The notes beneath the pieces are model-generated. The model did not search any database, was not told where the DNA came from, and was given only the letters and a program-made list of their open reading frames with translations. Positions 1 to 9,085 of a DNA stretch of 64,000 nucleotides are shown here, piece after piece. Location: positions 4,092,001 to 4,156,000 of the forward strand of contig NZ_CP010429.1 of the NCBI RefSeq assembly GCF_000974425.1, in the 5' to 3' direction. Source of the DNA: Spirosoma radiotolerans (GTDB lineage: Bacteria > Bacteroidota > Bacteroidia > Cytophagales > Spirosomataceae). How positions within the stretch are numbered: the first letter of the stretch is position 1; the number at the start of each line of letters is the position of its first letter. The position numbers and the translations under genes are program-made.

Positions 1-987
1 CTATTCGGTTTGAAAACCGGCGATACCGTGCGTGGTGCTATTCGCCCACCCAAGGAAGGCGAAAAATACTTTGCCCTGCTGCGTGTTTCGACCGTCAATG
101 GCAAAACCACGGAGGAGATCCGTGACCGGATTCCTTTTGAATACCTCACTCCTCTTTTCCCGGAAGAACAGCTTCATTTGAGCAATCGCCCCGAAAATTA
201 TTCGTCGCGCGTGTTAGATCTGTTCGCCCCCATTGGCAAAGGTCAGCGGGGTATGATTGTAGCTCAGCCCAAAACCGGTAAGACTGTTCTGCTGAAAGAA
301 ATTGCCAACGCGATTACGAAGAACCACCCGGAGGTATATCTGATTGTGCTGCTGATTGACGAACGTCCTGAAGAAGTAACGGATATGGCCCGCAGCGTGA
401 ATGCGGAGGTTATTTCCTCAACCTTTGATGAGCAGGCTGACCGTCACGTAAAAGTGTCGAGTATGGTGCTTGAGAAGGCCAAACGGATGGTTGAATGCGG
501 CCACGATGTGGTTATTCTGCTCGATTCGATTACCCGTCTGGCCAGGGCCTACAACACGGTTGTACCCTCTTCGGGTAAAATTCTGTCGGGTGGTGTTGAT
601 GCCAACGCCCTGCACCGGCCGAAGCGCTTCTTTGGGGCTGCCCGGAATGTGGAGAATGGTGGTTCATTGACCATCATCGCCACCGCCCTGATCGATACGG
701 GTTCGAAAATGGACGAGGTTATCTTTGAAGAATTTAAAGGTACCGGCAACATGGAACTCCAGCTCGACCGCAAACTGGCGAACAAACGGGTTTATCCCGC
801 TATCGACGTTATGGCATCGGGCACTCGTCGGGAAGATTTGTTGCTGGATAAAGAAACACTGCAACGAGTCTGGATTCTGCGCAAGCATATGGCCGATATG
901 AATGCAATGGAAGGCATGGATTTCCTCCTTGGCCATATGAAAGGTACACGGAGTAATGAAGAGTTTCTCATTTCGATGAATCGATAA
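1..987 (+). CDS. rho: Transcription termination factor Rho (C-terminal part, 5' end outside window)
   Basis: Rho is the hexameric RNA-dependent ATPase that terminates transcription. The reading frame is open from base 1, and residues L-F-G precede the first possible TTG start, so the gene continues upstream. The fragment (328 codons) holds the RNA-binding tail and the whole ATPase core. Visible are a P-loop in [18 protein letters not shown], the Walker B stretch [16 protein letters not shown], and an R-loop-like [13 protein letters not shown]. This covers most of a typical Rho of about 420 residues; Bacteroidota Rho often has an extra N-terminal insert, which would lie outside. A 20-bp perfect inverted repeat follows the stop by 16 bases. 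Confidence 0.98.
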   Translation, partial: LFGLKTGDTVRGAIRPPKEGEKYFALLRVSTVNGKTTEEIRDRIPFEYLTPLFPEEQLHLSNRPENYSSRVLDLFAPIGKGQRGMIVAQPKTGKTVLLKEIANAITKNHPEVYLIVLLIDERPEEVTDMARSVNAEVISSTFDEQADRHVKVSSMVLEKAKRMVECGHDVVILLDSITRLARAYNTVVPSSGKILSGGVDANALHRPKRFFGAARNVENGGSLTIIATALIDTGSKMDEVIFEEFKGTGNMELQLDRKLANKRVYPAIDVMASGTRREDLLLDKETLQRVWILRKHMADMNAMEGMDFLLGHMKGTRSNEEFLISMNR

Positions 988-1002
988 TCTTTTTCAGTAC
1001 CT

Positions 1003-1055
1003 AACCAGCAGGGAGTTCATAGACTGATCATCGTTCTATGAACTCCCTGCTGGTT
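1003..1055 (+). terminator. 20-bp perfect inverted repeat downstream of rho
   Basis: Arms 1003-1022 and 1036-1055 are exact reverse complements around a 13-base loop. Only a short T-poor tract (tatata) follows, so it is a hairpin terminator or 3' stabiliser rather than a textbook intrinsic terminator. It overlaps an ATG at 1038 that is in frame with the next gene, which argues against that ATG as its start. Confidence 0.75.
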
Positions 1056-1136
1056 TATATACCCAGCTTTTTCAGCGAAAAGGGTAATTGGGTACTAACT
1101 AATAAATTTCTAACTTACACAATAGTTAGAAAAATT

Positions 1137-2027
1137 ATGAGAGATCTAATTCAATACGCTATTCCTGGCTTTGTCCTGTTGCTCGTTGTGGAAGTAATTG
1201 TAACGGCCATTCAGCACAAAGATTATTACGAGACAAAAGACACGGCCAGTAGCCTAAGCATGGGTATTGGCAACGTTATTGTCGGTTTTGTAGGGAAAGC
1301 GCTTGTCTTCGGCACCTATTCGCTGGTTTATCAACTCAGACTATTTACGGTAGACATGACGCAGGGATGGGCTTGGGTGGTGCTGTTCTTTGCCGACGAT
1401 TTTAGTTATTACTGGTTTCACCGGATCAGCCACAGCAGTCGGTATTTCTGGGCGTCGCACGTAGTGCACCACTCGTCCATGAAGTATAATTTGGGTACGG
1501 CCCTGCGCCAAACCTGGACGGGTAATCTATCGGGGGCCTTCATTTTTTGGATCTGGTTACCGCTGATTGGTTTTTCGCCGGTAGCCATCATGACCATGCA
1601 GTCCATTAGTCTGTTGTATCAATTCTGGATTCATACCGAGCACATCAACAAGTTTCCCGCCCCTATCGAATTTATCTTCAATACGCCTTCGCACCACCGG
1701 GTGCATCACGGTTCAGATCTGGATTATTTAGATAAAAATCATGCGGGGGTACTCATTATCTGGGATCGGCTATTTGGCACCTTTGCGCTTGAAAAGAAAC
1801 GACCTACCTATGGCCTTACGGCTAACATACACACGCACAACCCAGTGCGCATTGCGTTTCACGAGTGGGCCGCTATTGGGCAGGATATTCGCAAAGCGCC
1901 ATCGCTAAAGATAGCTTTGGGCTACATTTTCGGACCACCGGGCTGGAGCCACGATGGTTCCCGGAAAACAACCCGACAACTTCGGACGGAACAAGTAACC
2001 GTTTCAGAACCGGCCTCGCACGTTTAG
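1137..2027 (+). CDS. Sterol desaturase / fatty acid hydroxylase family membrane protein
   Basis: This is a 296-aa integral membrane di-iron enzyme of the fatty acid hydroxylase superfamily, which hydroxylates or desaturates lipid substrates using O2; the substrate is unknown. The histidine clusters that bind iron are visible: HRISH, then HVVHH, and later HHRVHHG. Hydrophobic spans lie near the N-terminus (PGFVLLLVVEVIV) and in the middle. I chose the ATG at 1137 because the in-frame ATG at 1038 sits in the rho hairpin stem and the 33 added residues do not look like a family N-terminus. The gene stands alone. Bacteroidota members can act on sphingolipid or carotenoid-like lipids, but nothing here decides that. 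Confidence 0.88.
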   Translation: MRDLIQYAIPGFVLLLVVEVIVTAIQHKDYYETKDTASSLSMGIGNVIVGFVGKALVFGTYSLVYQLRLFTVDMTQGWAWVVLFFADDFSYYWFHRISHSSRYFWASHVVHHSSMKYNLGTALRQTWTGNLSGAFIFWIWLPLIGFSPVAIMTMQSISLLYQFWIHTEHINKFPAPIEFIFNTPSHHRVHHGSDLDYLDKNHAGVLIIWDRLFGTFALEKKRPTYGLTANIHTHNPVRIAFHEWAAIGQDIRKAPSLKIALGYIFGPPGWSHDGSRKTTRQLRTEQVTVSEPASHV

Positions 2028-2072
2028 TTTTACGGATTAATTCAGGAAAACAAGTAAGAACCAGGTACGGTT

Positions 2073-2080
2073 TAACTTTG
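2073..2080 (+). promoter_or_regulatory. Candidate -7 element (TAnnTTTG) for the ThuA-like gene
   Basis: TAACTTTG matches the Bacteroidota sigma-factor -7 consensus TAnnTTTG. It lies 84 bases before the ATG at 2164. No clear TTTG -33 element is present at the usual spacing, so support is partial. Confidence 0.4.
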
Positions 2081-2163
2081 CAGAAAAGCGTCCATTTGTT
2101 TCCCTTGCCCTTAAGGGAGCGCATCGACCCAATTCAGAATTTAGAAAGCCGCTACTTGATCTA

Positions 2164-3003
2164 ATGTTTCTGTTCGTAAAAAAAGCCTCCAGAGCTGTCC
2201 TGTTCGTTCTCTTTTTCGTTGGTTCTATCCAGACGGCCACCAGCAAGACCCCAACGTTTAAAGTCATCGCCTTTTACACCGCCAAAAACGATAAAGCTCA
2301 TATCAGCTACGTACACGAGGCCAACAAATGGTTTGCCCGCATGGCTACTAAACACAACTTCACGTACGACTCGACAACAAACTGGACTAATCTTACGACT
2401 GAATTCCTAGCACACTACCAGGTTGTTCTCTTCTTGGATACGCGTCCGGAAGCGCCTGAGCAGCGTAAGGCCTTCGAACAATACATGGCTAATGGGGGTG
2501 CCTGGATGGGGTTTCACTTCGCGGCCTTTGCCCTAACCCCGTCGGCCTACCCACAAAACTGGGATTGGTATCATAACGAGTTTCTCGGTTCGGGTTCCTA
2601 TGCCAGTAACACCTGGCACCCTACATCCGCTATTCTGCGGGTAGAAGATCGGAACCATCCAGCCACGAAGCACTTACCCGTTACCTTCAAATCGTCACCC
2701 AATGAATGGTACCGATGGACCAATGATCTGCGTACCAACCCAGCTATCAAAATTCTGCTATCAATTGACCCAACCAGTTTTCCACTGGGCACGGGTCCAA
2801 AGCCCCACGAAATATGGCATAGCGGCTATTATCCGGTGGTCTGGACGAACAAAAATTACCGAATGTTATACGTGAACATGGGCCATAACGACATTGATTA
2901 TGACCATAAAACAGACAAAGAGTTGTCGTTCACCTTCGGCAATAAAGTCCAGGATAAGCTGATTCTTGACGGGCTTCTGTGGCTGGGTAGTGGCAAAAAG
3001 TAA
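2164..3003 (+). CDS. ThuA-like domain protein, exported
   Basis: A 279-aa protein with a hydrophobic signal segment (residues 5-22) followed by a ThuA-like fold, related to class I glutamine amidotransferases. Family-like stretches are KVIAFYTAKNDKAHISYVHE at the start, VVLFLDTRPEAPEQRKAFE followed by YMANGGAWMGFHFAA, and a C-terminal PVVWTNKNYRMLYVNMGHND. In Bacteroidota such proteins often occur with carbohydrate-degradation genes, and some ThuA members take part in disaccharide metabolism, but no sugar gene adjoins this one. A shared hairpin separates it from the convergent czcA gene. The exact reaction is unknown. Confidence 0.85.
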   Translation: MFLFVKKASRAVLFVLFFVGSIQTATSKTPTFKVIAFYTAKNDKAHISYVHEANKWFARMATKHNFTYDSTTNWTNLTTEFLAHYQVVLFLDTRPEAPEQRKAFEQYMANGGAWMGFHFAAFALTPSAYPQNWDWYHNEFLGSGSYASNTWHPTSAILRVEDRNHPATKHLPVTFKSSPNEWYRWTNDLRTNPAIKILLSIDPTSFPLGTGPKPHEIWHSGYYPVVWTNKNYRMLYVNMGHNDIDYDHKTDKELSFTFGNKVQDKLILDGLLWLGSGKK

Positions 3004-3047
3004 GAGAAACGTGAAGGCAGATTTGAGAACCTGCCTTCACGTTTCTC
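3004..3047. terminator. Bidirectional terminator between convergent genes
   Basis: A perfect 17-bp inverted repeat (3004-3020 and 3031-3047) with a 10-base loop fills the gap between the ThuA-like gene and czcA. It even overlaps the czcA stop codon (3046-3048). It probably ends transcription from both sides. Confidence 0.75.
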
Positions 3048-6000
3048 AAGAATGGTGCGGCATGTCAACCGTTTTTGCTTCTTTTCGAGCCAGTTCTTTG
3101 CGCGCCCTACGGCTGTGAATAAGCTCGTACGTGACAGGAAGGATCAATAATGACAGCACCGTACACGTCATCAGGCCGCCAATCATGACCGTAGCCAGCG
3201 GTTTCTGTGTTTCGGAGCCAATGCCGGTAGAAAGAGCTGCGGGTAATAGGCCGAGAGAAGCCATCAGGGCCGTCATCACAACGGGACGTACCCTTGTCAG
3301 GGCCCCCTCACGGATAGCCTCACTGATGGGCAGTTTGTTGTGGAGGTTTTCTTTAAATCGGTTGATAAGAATGACGCCATCCTGCACCGACACGCCAAAC
3401 AGACAAATAAACCCTACCCCGGCGGAGATACTAAAGTTAATACCCGTCAACCAGAGCGCCAGCATTCCCCCAATTAGAGCAAAGGGTACGTTCAGTATGA
3501 TGAGTGCCGCATCGAGCGCACTGCCAAACGTAAACAACAGAATCAGGAAAATGATGGTAATGCTGATGGGTACAACGATAGACAACTGGCGCTCGGCGCG
3601 GGTCTGGTTTTCGAATTCACCCGCCCAGCGCATCTGAAAGCCATCGGGCAGCTTCACCTGCTGTTTTACCCGCTGTTGCGCATCGGCAATGGTGCTGCCC
3701 AGGTCACGGTCACGCACCGAGAACTTGATGGCAATAAACCGGGCGTTGTTCTCCCGGTATACGAACGCCGGACCAGAGCGGGTGCCAATATCGGCCAGTT
3801 CTTTGAGTGGAATTTTGGAGCCTGAACGGGTCGGAACCATCAAATTCTCGATCAAATCAGGTGAGTACCGGAACCGTTCGTCGTAGCGCACCTTGATATC
3901 GAACCGGCGTTCGCCCTCGTAAAACTGCGTAACCGTTTTTCCACCGATGGCCGTTTCAATGACCGACTGCGCCACATCCGTTGGCACATTGTAGCGGGCA
4001 AGCTTCTGCGGATCAAGCTGAATCCGAAACTCCGGCTGACCCAGATTTCGAAACACACCGAGGTCACTCACGCCCGGCACATTCTTCATGACGTTGAATA
4101 CCTTCGTAGCTTCCTTATCCAGCACGTTCAAATCCTGCCCAATGATCTTGATCGCCATCGATCCTTTTACCCCCGAAACGGCTTCCTCAACGTTGTCGGA
4201 AATGGGCTGCGAAAAATTGAACGATACGCCCCGAAAACGGGCCAGTTTCTGTTGCATCTGGGCCACTAACTCATCTTTGCTAATATCCCGTTTCCAATCT
4301 TCTTTTGGATAGAGATCGACAAAAAACTCATTATTAAAAAAGCCCGTTGGGTCAGTTCCGTCATTGGGTCGACCGGTTTGAGAAATAACGCCCCGCACCT
4401 CCGGAAATTCATCGAATATGGCCCGGAACTTGCGCGTATAGGCATAACTCTCATCCAGCGACACCGAATAGGGCAGGCTGGCCCGGACATAAATGGACCC
4501 CTCGTTCAACTGCGGTAGAAACTCCGATCCAATGTGGAACAGGAACAGATAAACCGAAAAGCCCAATGAACCCAGTGCAATGGCCATGATGGACGCTGGT
4601 TGCCGAATGGCCCAGTTCAGCGCAGGTACATATAGTTTCTCGACACCGGACACCACCGGATTATGCCGCTCACGGACGTTCTTATTCAGCAATAAACTGC
4701 ACAAAAGCGGAATCAGTGTGAGGCTCACAATCAGCGACCCCATTAAGGCAAAACCGATGGTCCAGGCGAGGGGGCTAAACAGTTTCCCTTCCACTTTCTG
4801 GAACGTAAAAATGGGCAATAAGGCCGTGATAATAATAATTTTTGAGGTAAAGATCGACTTACCCAGCTCGGTCGCATTCTGGGCAATCCAGCTTAGTTTG
4901 GACCGGCGATTGAACTTCATCATGCCCATTTGCTCGGCCCGATGCGCCAGCATGACAAACAAACCCTCCACCATCACAACGGCTCCATCGATGATGATAC
5001 CGAAATCCAGTGCCCCGATACTCAGCAGGTTCGCCGTCATTCCCTTTAGCCGCAGGCAGATAAAGGCAAATAAGAGCGCCAGCGGAATCACAATGGCAAC
5101 CGTGAGGGTTGTCCGCCAGTCCGCCAGGAAAATCAACAGAATAAGTGTTACCAGAAAAATACCCGTCAGCACATTTTCGCCCACCGTATGCAGGGTATAA
5201 TTATTCAGCGTCGTGCGGTCGTAGAACGTTTTGATTCGAACATCCTTGGGCAGTATCTGGTTGTTCAGCTCGTCGATTTTCGCTTTTAGAGCTGGAATGA
5301 CGTCGTTGGGATTCTCGCCCTTGCGCATCACAACAATACACTCCACAACGTCGTCCTGCTTATCGCGTCCAACAATACCCAGCCGGGGCTGAAAGGCTTC
5401 TTTTACGGTAGCAACATCGCGCACCTTGATGGGTACGCCATTTACGTTGTCGATGATAATACCCGCCACATCGTCGGGTTTGGTCAGCAAGCCAATGCCA
5501 CGCACCACCAACGCCTGATTTCCCTGCTTGATCACATCGCCCCCCACATTGATGTTGCTTTGCTGGATGGCCTGATCCACATCCAGAGCCGTGAATCCGT
5601 AATTAGCCAGCAACGTCGGATTCAGACTCACCTCGATCGTTTTGACTTTCCCTCCGAAGCTAACCACATCGGCAATGCCCGGTACACTCTTGATCTGGCG
5701 CTCGATAACCCAATCCTGCAGTGTCTTTAACTCGGTAATATCCTTTGTTTTGCTTTCGAGGGTGAAGCGATAAATCTCACCCGTTGGGCCATAGGGTGGC
5801 TCCACTTCGGCACTCACCCCGTCGGGCAGGTCAACGCTGGCAATGCGGTTGGCCACGTTGGTCTGTGCGGTAAAATTATCGACGCCATCCTCAAAGATCA
5901 TCGTCACAACTGACAGGCCGAACAACGAAACCGAGCGAAGTGTACTTTTTCGGGGCACCGAATTGAGTTCGGTTTCGAGCGGAAGCGTAACAAAACGCTC

Positions 6001-6192
6001 AACCTCCTCGGCCGAACGACCAGGCCATTGGGTAATCACAATGACGTTGGTGTTTGTCACGTCGGGAAACGTCTCGACGGGCGTATTCATAAAGGCGACA
6101 ACGCCCCCGACGATGATCAGAGCTATGCCAAAAAATACGGCAAAGCGATTTGTCAGGGCGAACGTGATGATACTGCGGATGAACTTGTTCAT
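3046..6192 (-). CDS. czcA: Heavy-metal efflux RND transporter, inner-membrane pump (CzcA/CusA family)
   Basis: A 1048-aa proton-driven RND pump that exports metal cations through a periplasmic adaptor and an outer-membrane channel. The N-terminal TM helix (residues 14-34), the large periplasmic loop beginning PVETFPDVTNTNV, and the TM4 signature ALDFGIIIDGAVVMVE (acidic residues of the heavy-metal RND proton relay) are all visible. The start is the ATG at 6192 (MNKFIRSIITFALTNRF). An upstream extension to 6273 would read through the spacer of an inverted repeat. It is the last gene of a czcC-czcB-czcA operon. Sequence alone does not tell divalent (Co/Zn/Cd) from monovalent (Cu/Ag) specificity. 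Confidence 0.96.
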   Translation of the reverse strand: MNKFIRSIITFALTNRFAVFFGIALIIVGGVVAFMNTPVETFPDVTNTNVIVITQWPGRSAEEVERFVTLPLETELNSVPRKSTLRSVSLFGLSVVTMIFEDGVDNFTAQTNVANRIASVDLPDGVSAEVEPPYGPTGEIYRFTLESKTKDITELKTLQDWVIERQIKSVPGIADVVSFGGKVKTIEVSLNPTLLANYGFTALDVDQAIQQSNINVGGDVIKQGNQALVVRGIGLLTKPDDVAGIIIDNVNGVPIKVRDVATVKEAFQPRLGIVGRDKQDDVVECIVVMRKGENPNDVIPALKAKIDELNNQILPKDVRIKTFYDRTTLNNYTLHTVGENVLTGIFLVTLILLIFLADWRTTLTVAIVIPLALLFAFICLRLKGMTANLLSIGALDFGIIIDGAVVMVEGLFVMLAHRAEQMGMMKFNRRSKLSWIAQNATELGKSIFTSKIIIITALLPIFTFQKVEGKLFSPLAWTIGFALMGSLIVSLTLIPLLCSLLLNKNVRERHNPVVSGVEKLYVPALNWAIRQPASIMAIALGSLGFSVYLFLFHIGSEFLPQLNEGSIYVRASLPYSVSLDESYAYTRKFRAIFDEFPEVRGVISQTGRPNDGTDPTGFFNNEFFVDLYPKEDWKRDISKDELVAQMQQKLARFRGVSFNFSQPISDNVEEAVSGVKGSMAIKIIGQDLNVLDKEATKVFNVMKNVPGVSDLGVFRNLGQPEFRIQLDPQKLARYNVPTDVAQSVIETAIGGKTVTQFYEGERRFDIKVRYDERFRYSPDLIENLMVPTRSGSKIPLKELADIGTRSGPAFVYRENNARFIAIKFSVRDRDLGSTIADAQQRVKQQVKLPDGFQMRWAGEFENQTRAERQLSIVVPISITIIFLILLFTFGSALDAALIILNVPFALIGGMLALWLTGINFSISAGVGFICLFGVSVQDGVILINRFKENLHNKLPISEAIREGALTRVRPVVMTALMASLGLLPAALSTGIGSETQKPLATVMIGGLMTCTVLSLLILPVTYELIHSRRARKELARKEAKTVDMPHHS

Positions 6193-6201
6193 GAGAAACT
6201 C

Positions 6202-6324
6202 AAAGAGTGAAATCGGACCGCCGAAGCGGAGCGAAAGAATGAAAGGGCGATTTGTAAATCGTGAGGAAAACAAGGACTTGAAGCCACGCTTTCGCTCCGC
6301 TTCGGCGGTCCGATTTCGCTCTTT
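6202..6324. repeat. 36-bp inverted repeat in the czcB-czcA gap
   Basis: Arms 6202-6237 and 6289-6324 are reverse complements with one mismatch (35/36), separated by 51 bases. They lie between the czcB stop (6329) and the czcA start (6192), so the operon transcript would carry a very stable stem just before czcA. Possible roles are attenuation, differential mRNA stability, or a dispersed palindromic element inserted in the operon. Confidence 0.85.
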
Positions 6325-6328
6325 AAAT

Positions 6329-7432
6329 TTAGTCCGTTAAATCGTTGTATAACAGCAAACTACCTTCCGTCACGATGGTATCACCCGGCTTCAGATTACC
6401 GCCCTTCACGAAGGCAAAGCGCGTCGTATTTTTCATCACATTGACTTCGCGGACTTCGTACTTATCTTTTCCGGTCTGAACGATCACGTAATAATGGTCG
6501 CGGTCGAAGACAACGGCTTTTTGCGGAACAGCCAATGATTCTCCGGCTTTACCCGCACTGGTGTTTGGCAGATGCACGTGAATGGTGGCAAACATGTCGG
6601 GCTTGAGTAACCCGTCTTTATTGTCCAGCACAATACGCACCTTCAGCACGCGTGCCTGCTCATCGAGTACGCTACTGACGTTGCCGATGACGCCCCGGAA
6701 GGTTTTATCGGGATAAGCCAGCACCTGCAGATCAACGGGTTGTCCCTGTTTAATTTCGGGAATATCCTGTTCGTATACATTGGCCATCACCCAAATCTGC
6801 TGAAGACTTGATATGGTATAGAGCGGATTCTGATTGTCGGCCCGCAAATCCTGACCGGCATTTACGTTTTTCTCCACGATATAGCCTGAAATGGGCGCTT
6901 TCACTGAGAAAAAAGGTTGTCCAGTTCCGGCCGTACTCCCGCCGTAGATGCGCAGAATATTGGCGGATTTACTCAGTTCGTCCTGCGCTTTTTTCACATT
7001 GTTTTTGGCGGTTAAGAAGTCGGTTTCTGAAGCGAAGCCCGATTTATACTGCGCCGATACATTTTTTAGCTGCTGCTGGGCAACTTCCAGATCTGACTTG
7101 TCCGATTGGTAGTCGTTCGTATACGTCGAAATGTCCCCCGAACGGATCAGCGCCAGGTCCTGGCCTTTCTGGACATAGGCCCCCAAGGAGGCCGTAGTTT
7201 TCTCCACATTTCCACTGACCAGCGGAAACACCCGCACCACATTATCCTGATCGAAGGTAACAGTCCCGTTCAGGGTCAGTTCATCTTCAGGATTCATCAG
7301 CCGGACCGAGTCAGTCAGATAACTACTGCTCGAATCGGCATTAGACGTTGGTACTTTATTCGTCTCTTCGTTTTTATGGCCACAGGCAGCCAGCCCCAGT
7401 CCAATCAGCAGGGGTATCAACGTCTTTTTCAT
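6329..7432 (-). CDS. czcB: RND efflux periplasmic adaptor (CzcB/HlyD family), lipoprotein
   Basis: A 367-aa membrane-fusion protein linking the CzcA pump to the CzcC outer-membrane channel. The N-terminus has a lipobox (LGLAACGHKN), so it is probably anchored by lipid in the inner membrane. Next come a barrel-sandwich half, an alpha-hairpin (roughly residues 120-165, rich in K, Q, E, A), the second half beginning FFSVKAPISGYIVEKNV, and a beta-barrel/proximal domain with QGQPVDLQVLAYPDKTF. It sits 3 bases after czcC and upstream of czcA across a gap that carries a large inverted repeat. Confidence 0.95.
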   Translation of the reverse strand: MKKTLIPLLIGLGLAACGHKNEETNKVPTSNADSSSSYLTDSVRLMNPEDELTLNGTVTFDQDNVVRVFPLVSGNVEKTTASLGAYVQKGQDLALIRSGDISTYTNDYQSDKSDLEVAQQQLKNVSAQYKSGFASETDFLTAKNNVKKAQDELSKSANILRIYGGSTAGTGQPFFSVKAPISGYIVEKNVNAGQDLRADNQNPLYTISSLQQIWVMANVYEQDIPEIKQGQPVDLQVLAYPDKTFRGVIGNVSSVLDEQARVLKVRIVLDNKDGLLKPDMFATIHVHLPNTSAGKAGESLAVPQKAVVFDRDHYYVIVQTGKDKYEVREVNVMKNTTRFAFVKGGNLKPGDTIVTEGSLLLYNDLTD

Positions 7433-7435
7433 AAC

Positions 7436-8758
7436 CTAAAAGAACCGTGTGTTGGTGGTGAAATTCAGTAACTGCTGCGTGTTATACAGGTTGTTCAACA
7501 GGGTAATGTTGTTCAGTTGTGCCTGTTGATAGGTCCGGATCTTATCCAGATAATCCAGCAAACCAATCGTTCGGGCGTTATAGGCTTTCGTGGCCTCTAC
7601 TGAGATATTCTGAATCCGATCCAGATACCCGTCGGGCCGGGTGTTCAACTGATCATAAAATGTATTCAGCTTATCAAATGCATTCAGCACATCGCTTTGC
7701 ACGATGGTCTGCTGATTTTCGAGCCCTCCGGTTACACTTTTCAGGGTTGTCTCTGCCGACCGGATGGCCCCCTGGTTCCGATTGCGGACCGGCAAATCCA
7801 TAGCTAGCTGGAGTCCCGTAAAGTTATTGTAGGCATTTCCGTATTTCTCGAACAGAATACCCGTCGTCAGATCCGGTGTACGGCGGGCTTTTTCCAGCGC
7901 AAGGCTCCGTTCTGCATTGTTGATCTGCTCCTGCGACAGGCTCACATCGGGGCGATTGGTCAAGGCCGAGTCGATAGCCGTTGCCACGGGTGGCAGGCTT
8001 GTTCTCAGCGCGGGCAATTCAGTCGGCAGAATAAACGTCGGTGCCGACTGACGCAGCAACACCCGCAACGTGGCCTGTTCATCGGCAATCTGTGTGCGGT
8101 AATTAGCACTGTTGGCCTGCAAATCCCGGACAGCCACCTCCAGCCGGGTCACTTCATAAGGCGCTACACCCCCTGTCCGAAGGGCAATTCGGTACGATTC
8201 GACTAACCGCTGCTGGCGGGCCAGTTCATCCTCAAATAATCGCAGTCCCTGTAAGTCGAAATATAAATTCGTGTAGGTCGTATAAAGCTGATAGTGCAGA
8301 ATACGCATCAGGTCTTTAAACGCCAGCCGGGCCAGCGATTTATTGCTTTCGGCCAGCGCGATTAATTTGCTCCGCTTGCCAGCCAATAAAATCACTTGCT
8401 GCAACTGAACGGCATAGTAGCCACTGTTGTAATTTCCCGCATCTTTATCTGCCTGCGAGGGCGGGCCATATTGCAGGAATTTTCCGGTGTTCGGGTTATA
8501 CAGGTTTCCCTGAAACCATAGGTTTGGATTAGGGCGTAACCCTGCCTGCGTAATAGCCGCGTCGGCAATGTCTATTTGATAGCGCTGGGCCAGTAACTGA
8601 AAGTTACGATCCAGAAAAAGCTGTTCGAGTTGAGGGAGGCTTTGCCGAATCGTATCAGGCGCGGCAGTTGGCCGTTGAGCGAATAGAGGTGAAATAACTC
8701 CCAGCCACCCCACAAGCAGCATGAGAGCAAATTGATTGAATGAGCGAAACCGATTCAT
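7436..8758 (-). CDS. czcC: TolC-family outer-membrane efflux channel (CzcC-like)
   Basis: A 440-aa outer-membrane factor and first gene of the czcCBA operon. The start at 8758 (MNRFRSFNQFALMLL) gives a clean signal peptide ending near SPLFAQ; an upstream ATG at 8800 would add 14 residues before the signal. The protein has the paired long-helix pattern of the family, seen in repeats such as LEQLFLDRNFQLLAQRYQID and RSLALEKARRTPDLTTG. It ends TTNTRFF with a C-terminal aromatic residue, usual for outer-membrane proteins. The stop is 3 bases from the czcB start, so translation is probably coupled. Confidence 0.93.
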   Translation of the reverse strand: MNRFRSFNQFALMLLVGWLGVISPLFAQRPTAAPDTIRQSLPQLEQLFLDRNFQLLAQRYQIDIADAAITQAGLRPNPNLWFQGNLYNPNTGKFLQYGPPSQADKDAGNYNSGYYAVQLQQVILLAGKRSKLIALAESNKSLARLAFKDLMRILHYQLYTTYTNLYFDLQGLRLFEDELARQQRLVESYRIALRTGGVAPYEVTRLEVAVRDLQANSANYRTQIADEQATLRVLLRQSAPTFILPTELPALRTSLPPVATAIDSALTNRPDVSLSQEQINNAERSLALEKARRTPDLTTGILFEKYGNAYNNFTGLQLAMDLPVRNRNQGAIRSAETTLKSVTGGLENQQTIVQSDVLNAFDKLNTFYDQLNTRPDGYLDRIQNISVEATKAYNARTIGLLDYLDKIRTYQQAQLNNITLLNNLYNTQQLLNFTTNTRFF

Positions 8759-9085
8759 AATGAAAAGTGACGGAAATAGACCCGGCTGATTTGGGCGCAA
8801 GTACAGACCGGGTTGTTAAGGCGTGGTTAAACCATTATTAATAAGTTCTTAAAAAATAAGTATTTTCCTTAAGGAATACGTAGGCAATAATCATACCCTG
8901 ATCGGTTCTCGCTAGGGCCTTTAGACCTCAAATTCGGCAGGTAGAAACTGTATTGTTAGCTATTCAGATCCGAATACACACATATACGGATGAAATTTTA
9001 AAGAAGTTTTAATTAAGCTTTAAACTGGCTTTAAAGTTAGGCTAACACCTTTGCGGTTGACTTTCAATTAACTGCATTTGAGAAC
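8759..9085. other. Divergent promoter region between czcCBA and the OmpR-type regulator
   Basis: This 327-bp gap has no credible gene. It is A+T rich from 8826 to 8876 and again from 8995 to 9040. The second patch has related TTTTAA/CTTTAAA motifs (around 8996-9035) that could be regulator sites. The phrase acctttg near 9050 resembles the end of a -7 element for the regulator. Both transcripts should start here. Confidence 0.5.

Noticed and set aside
1038..1136. Upstream ATG extension of the hydroxylase-family gene
   Set aside because: It lies in the stem of the rho 3' hairpin and adds residues with no family features.
3131..5200. Long plus-strand frames within czcA
   Set aside because: They are antisense to a clear 1048-aa pump gene and match no family.
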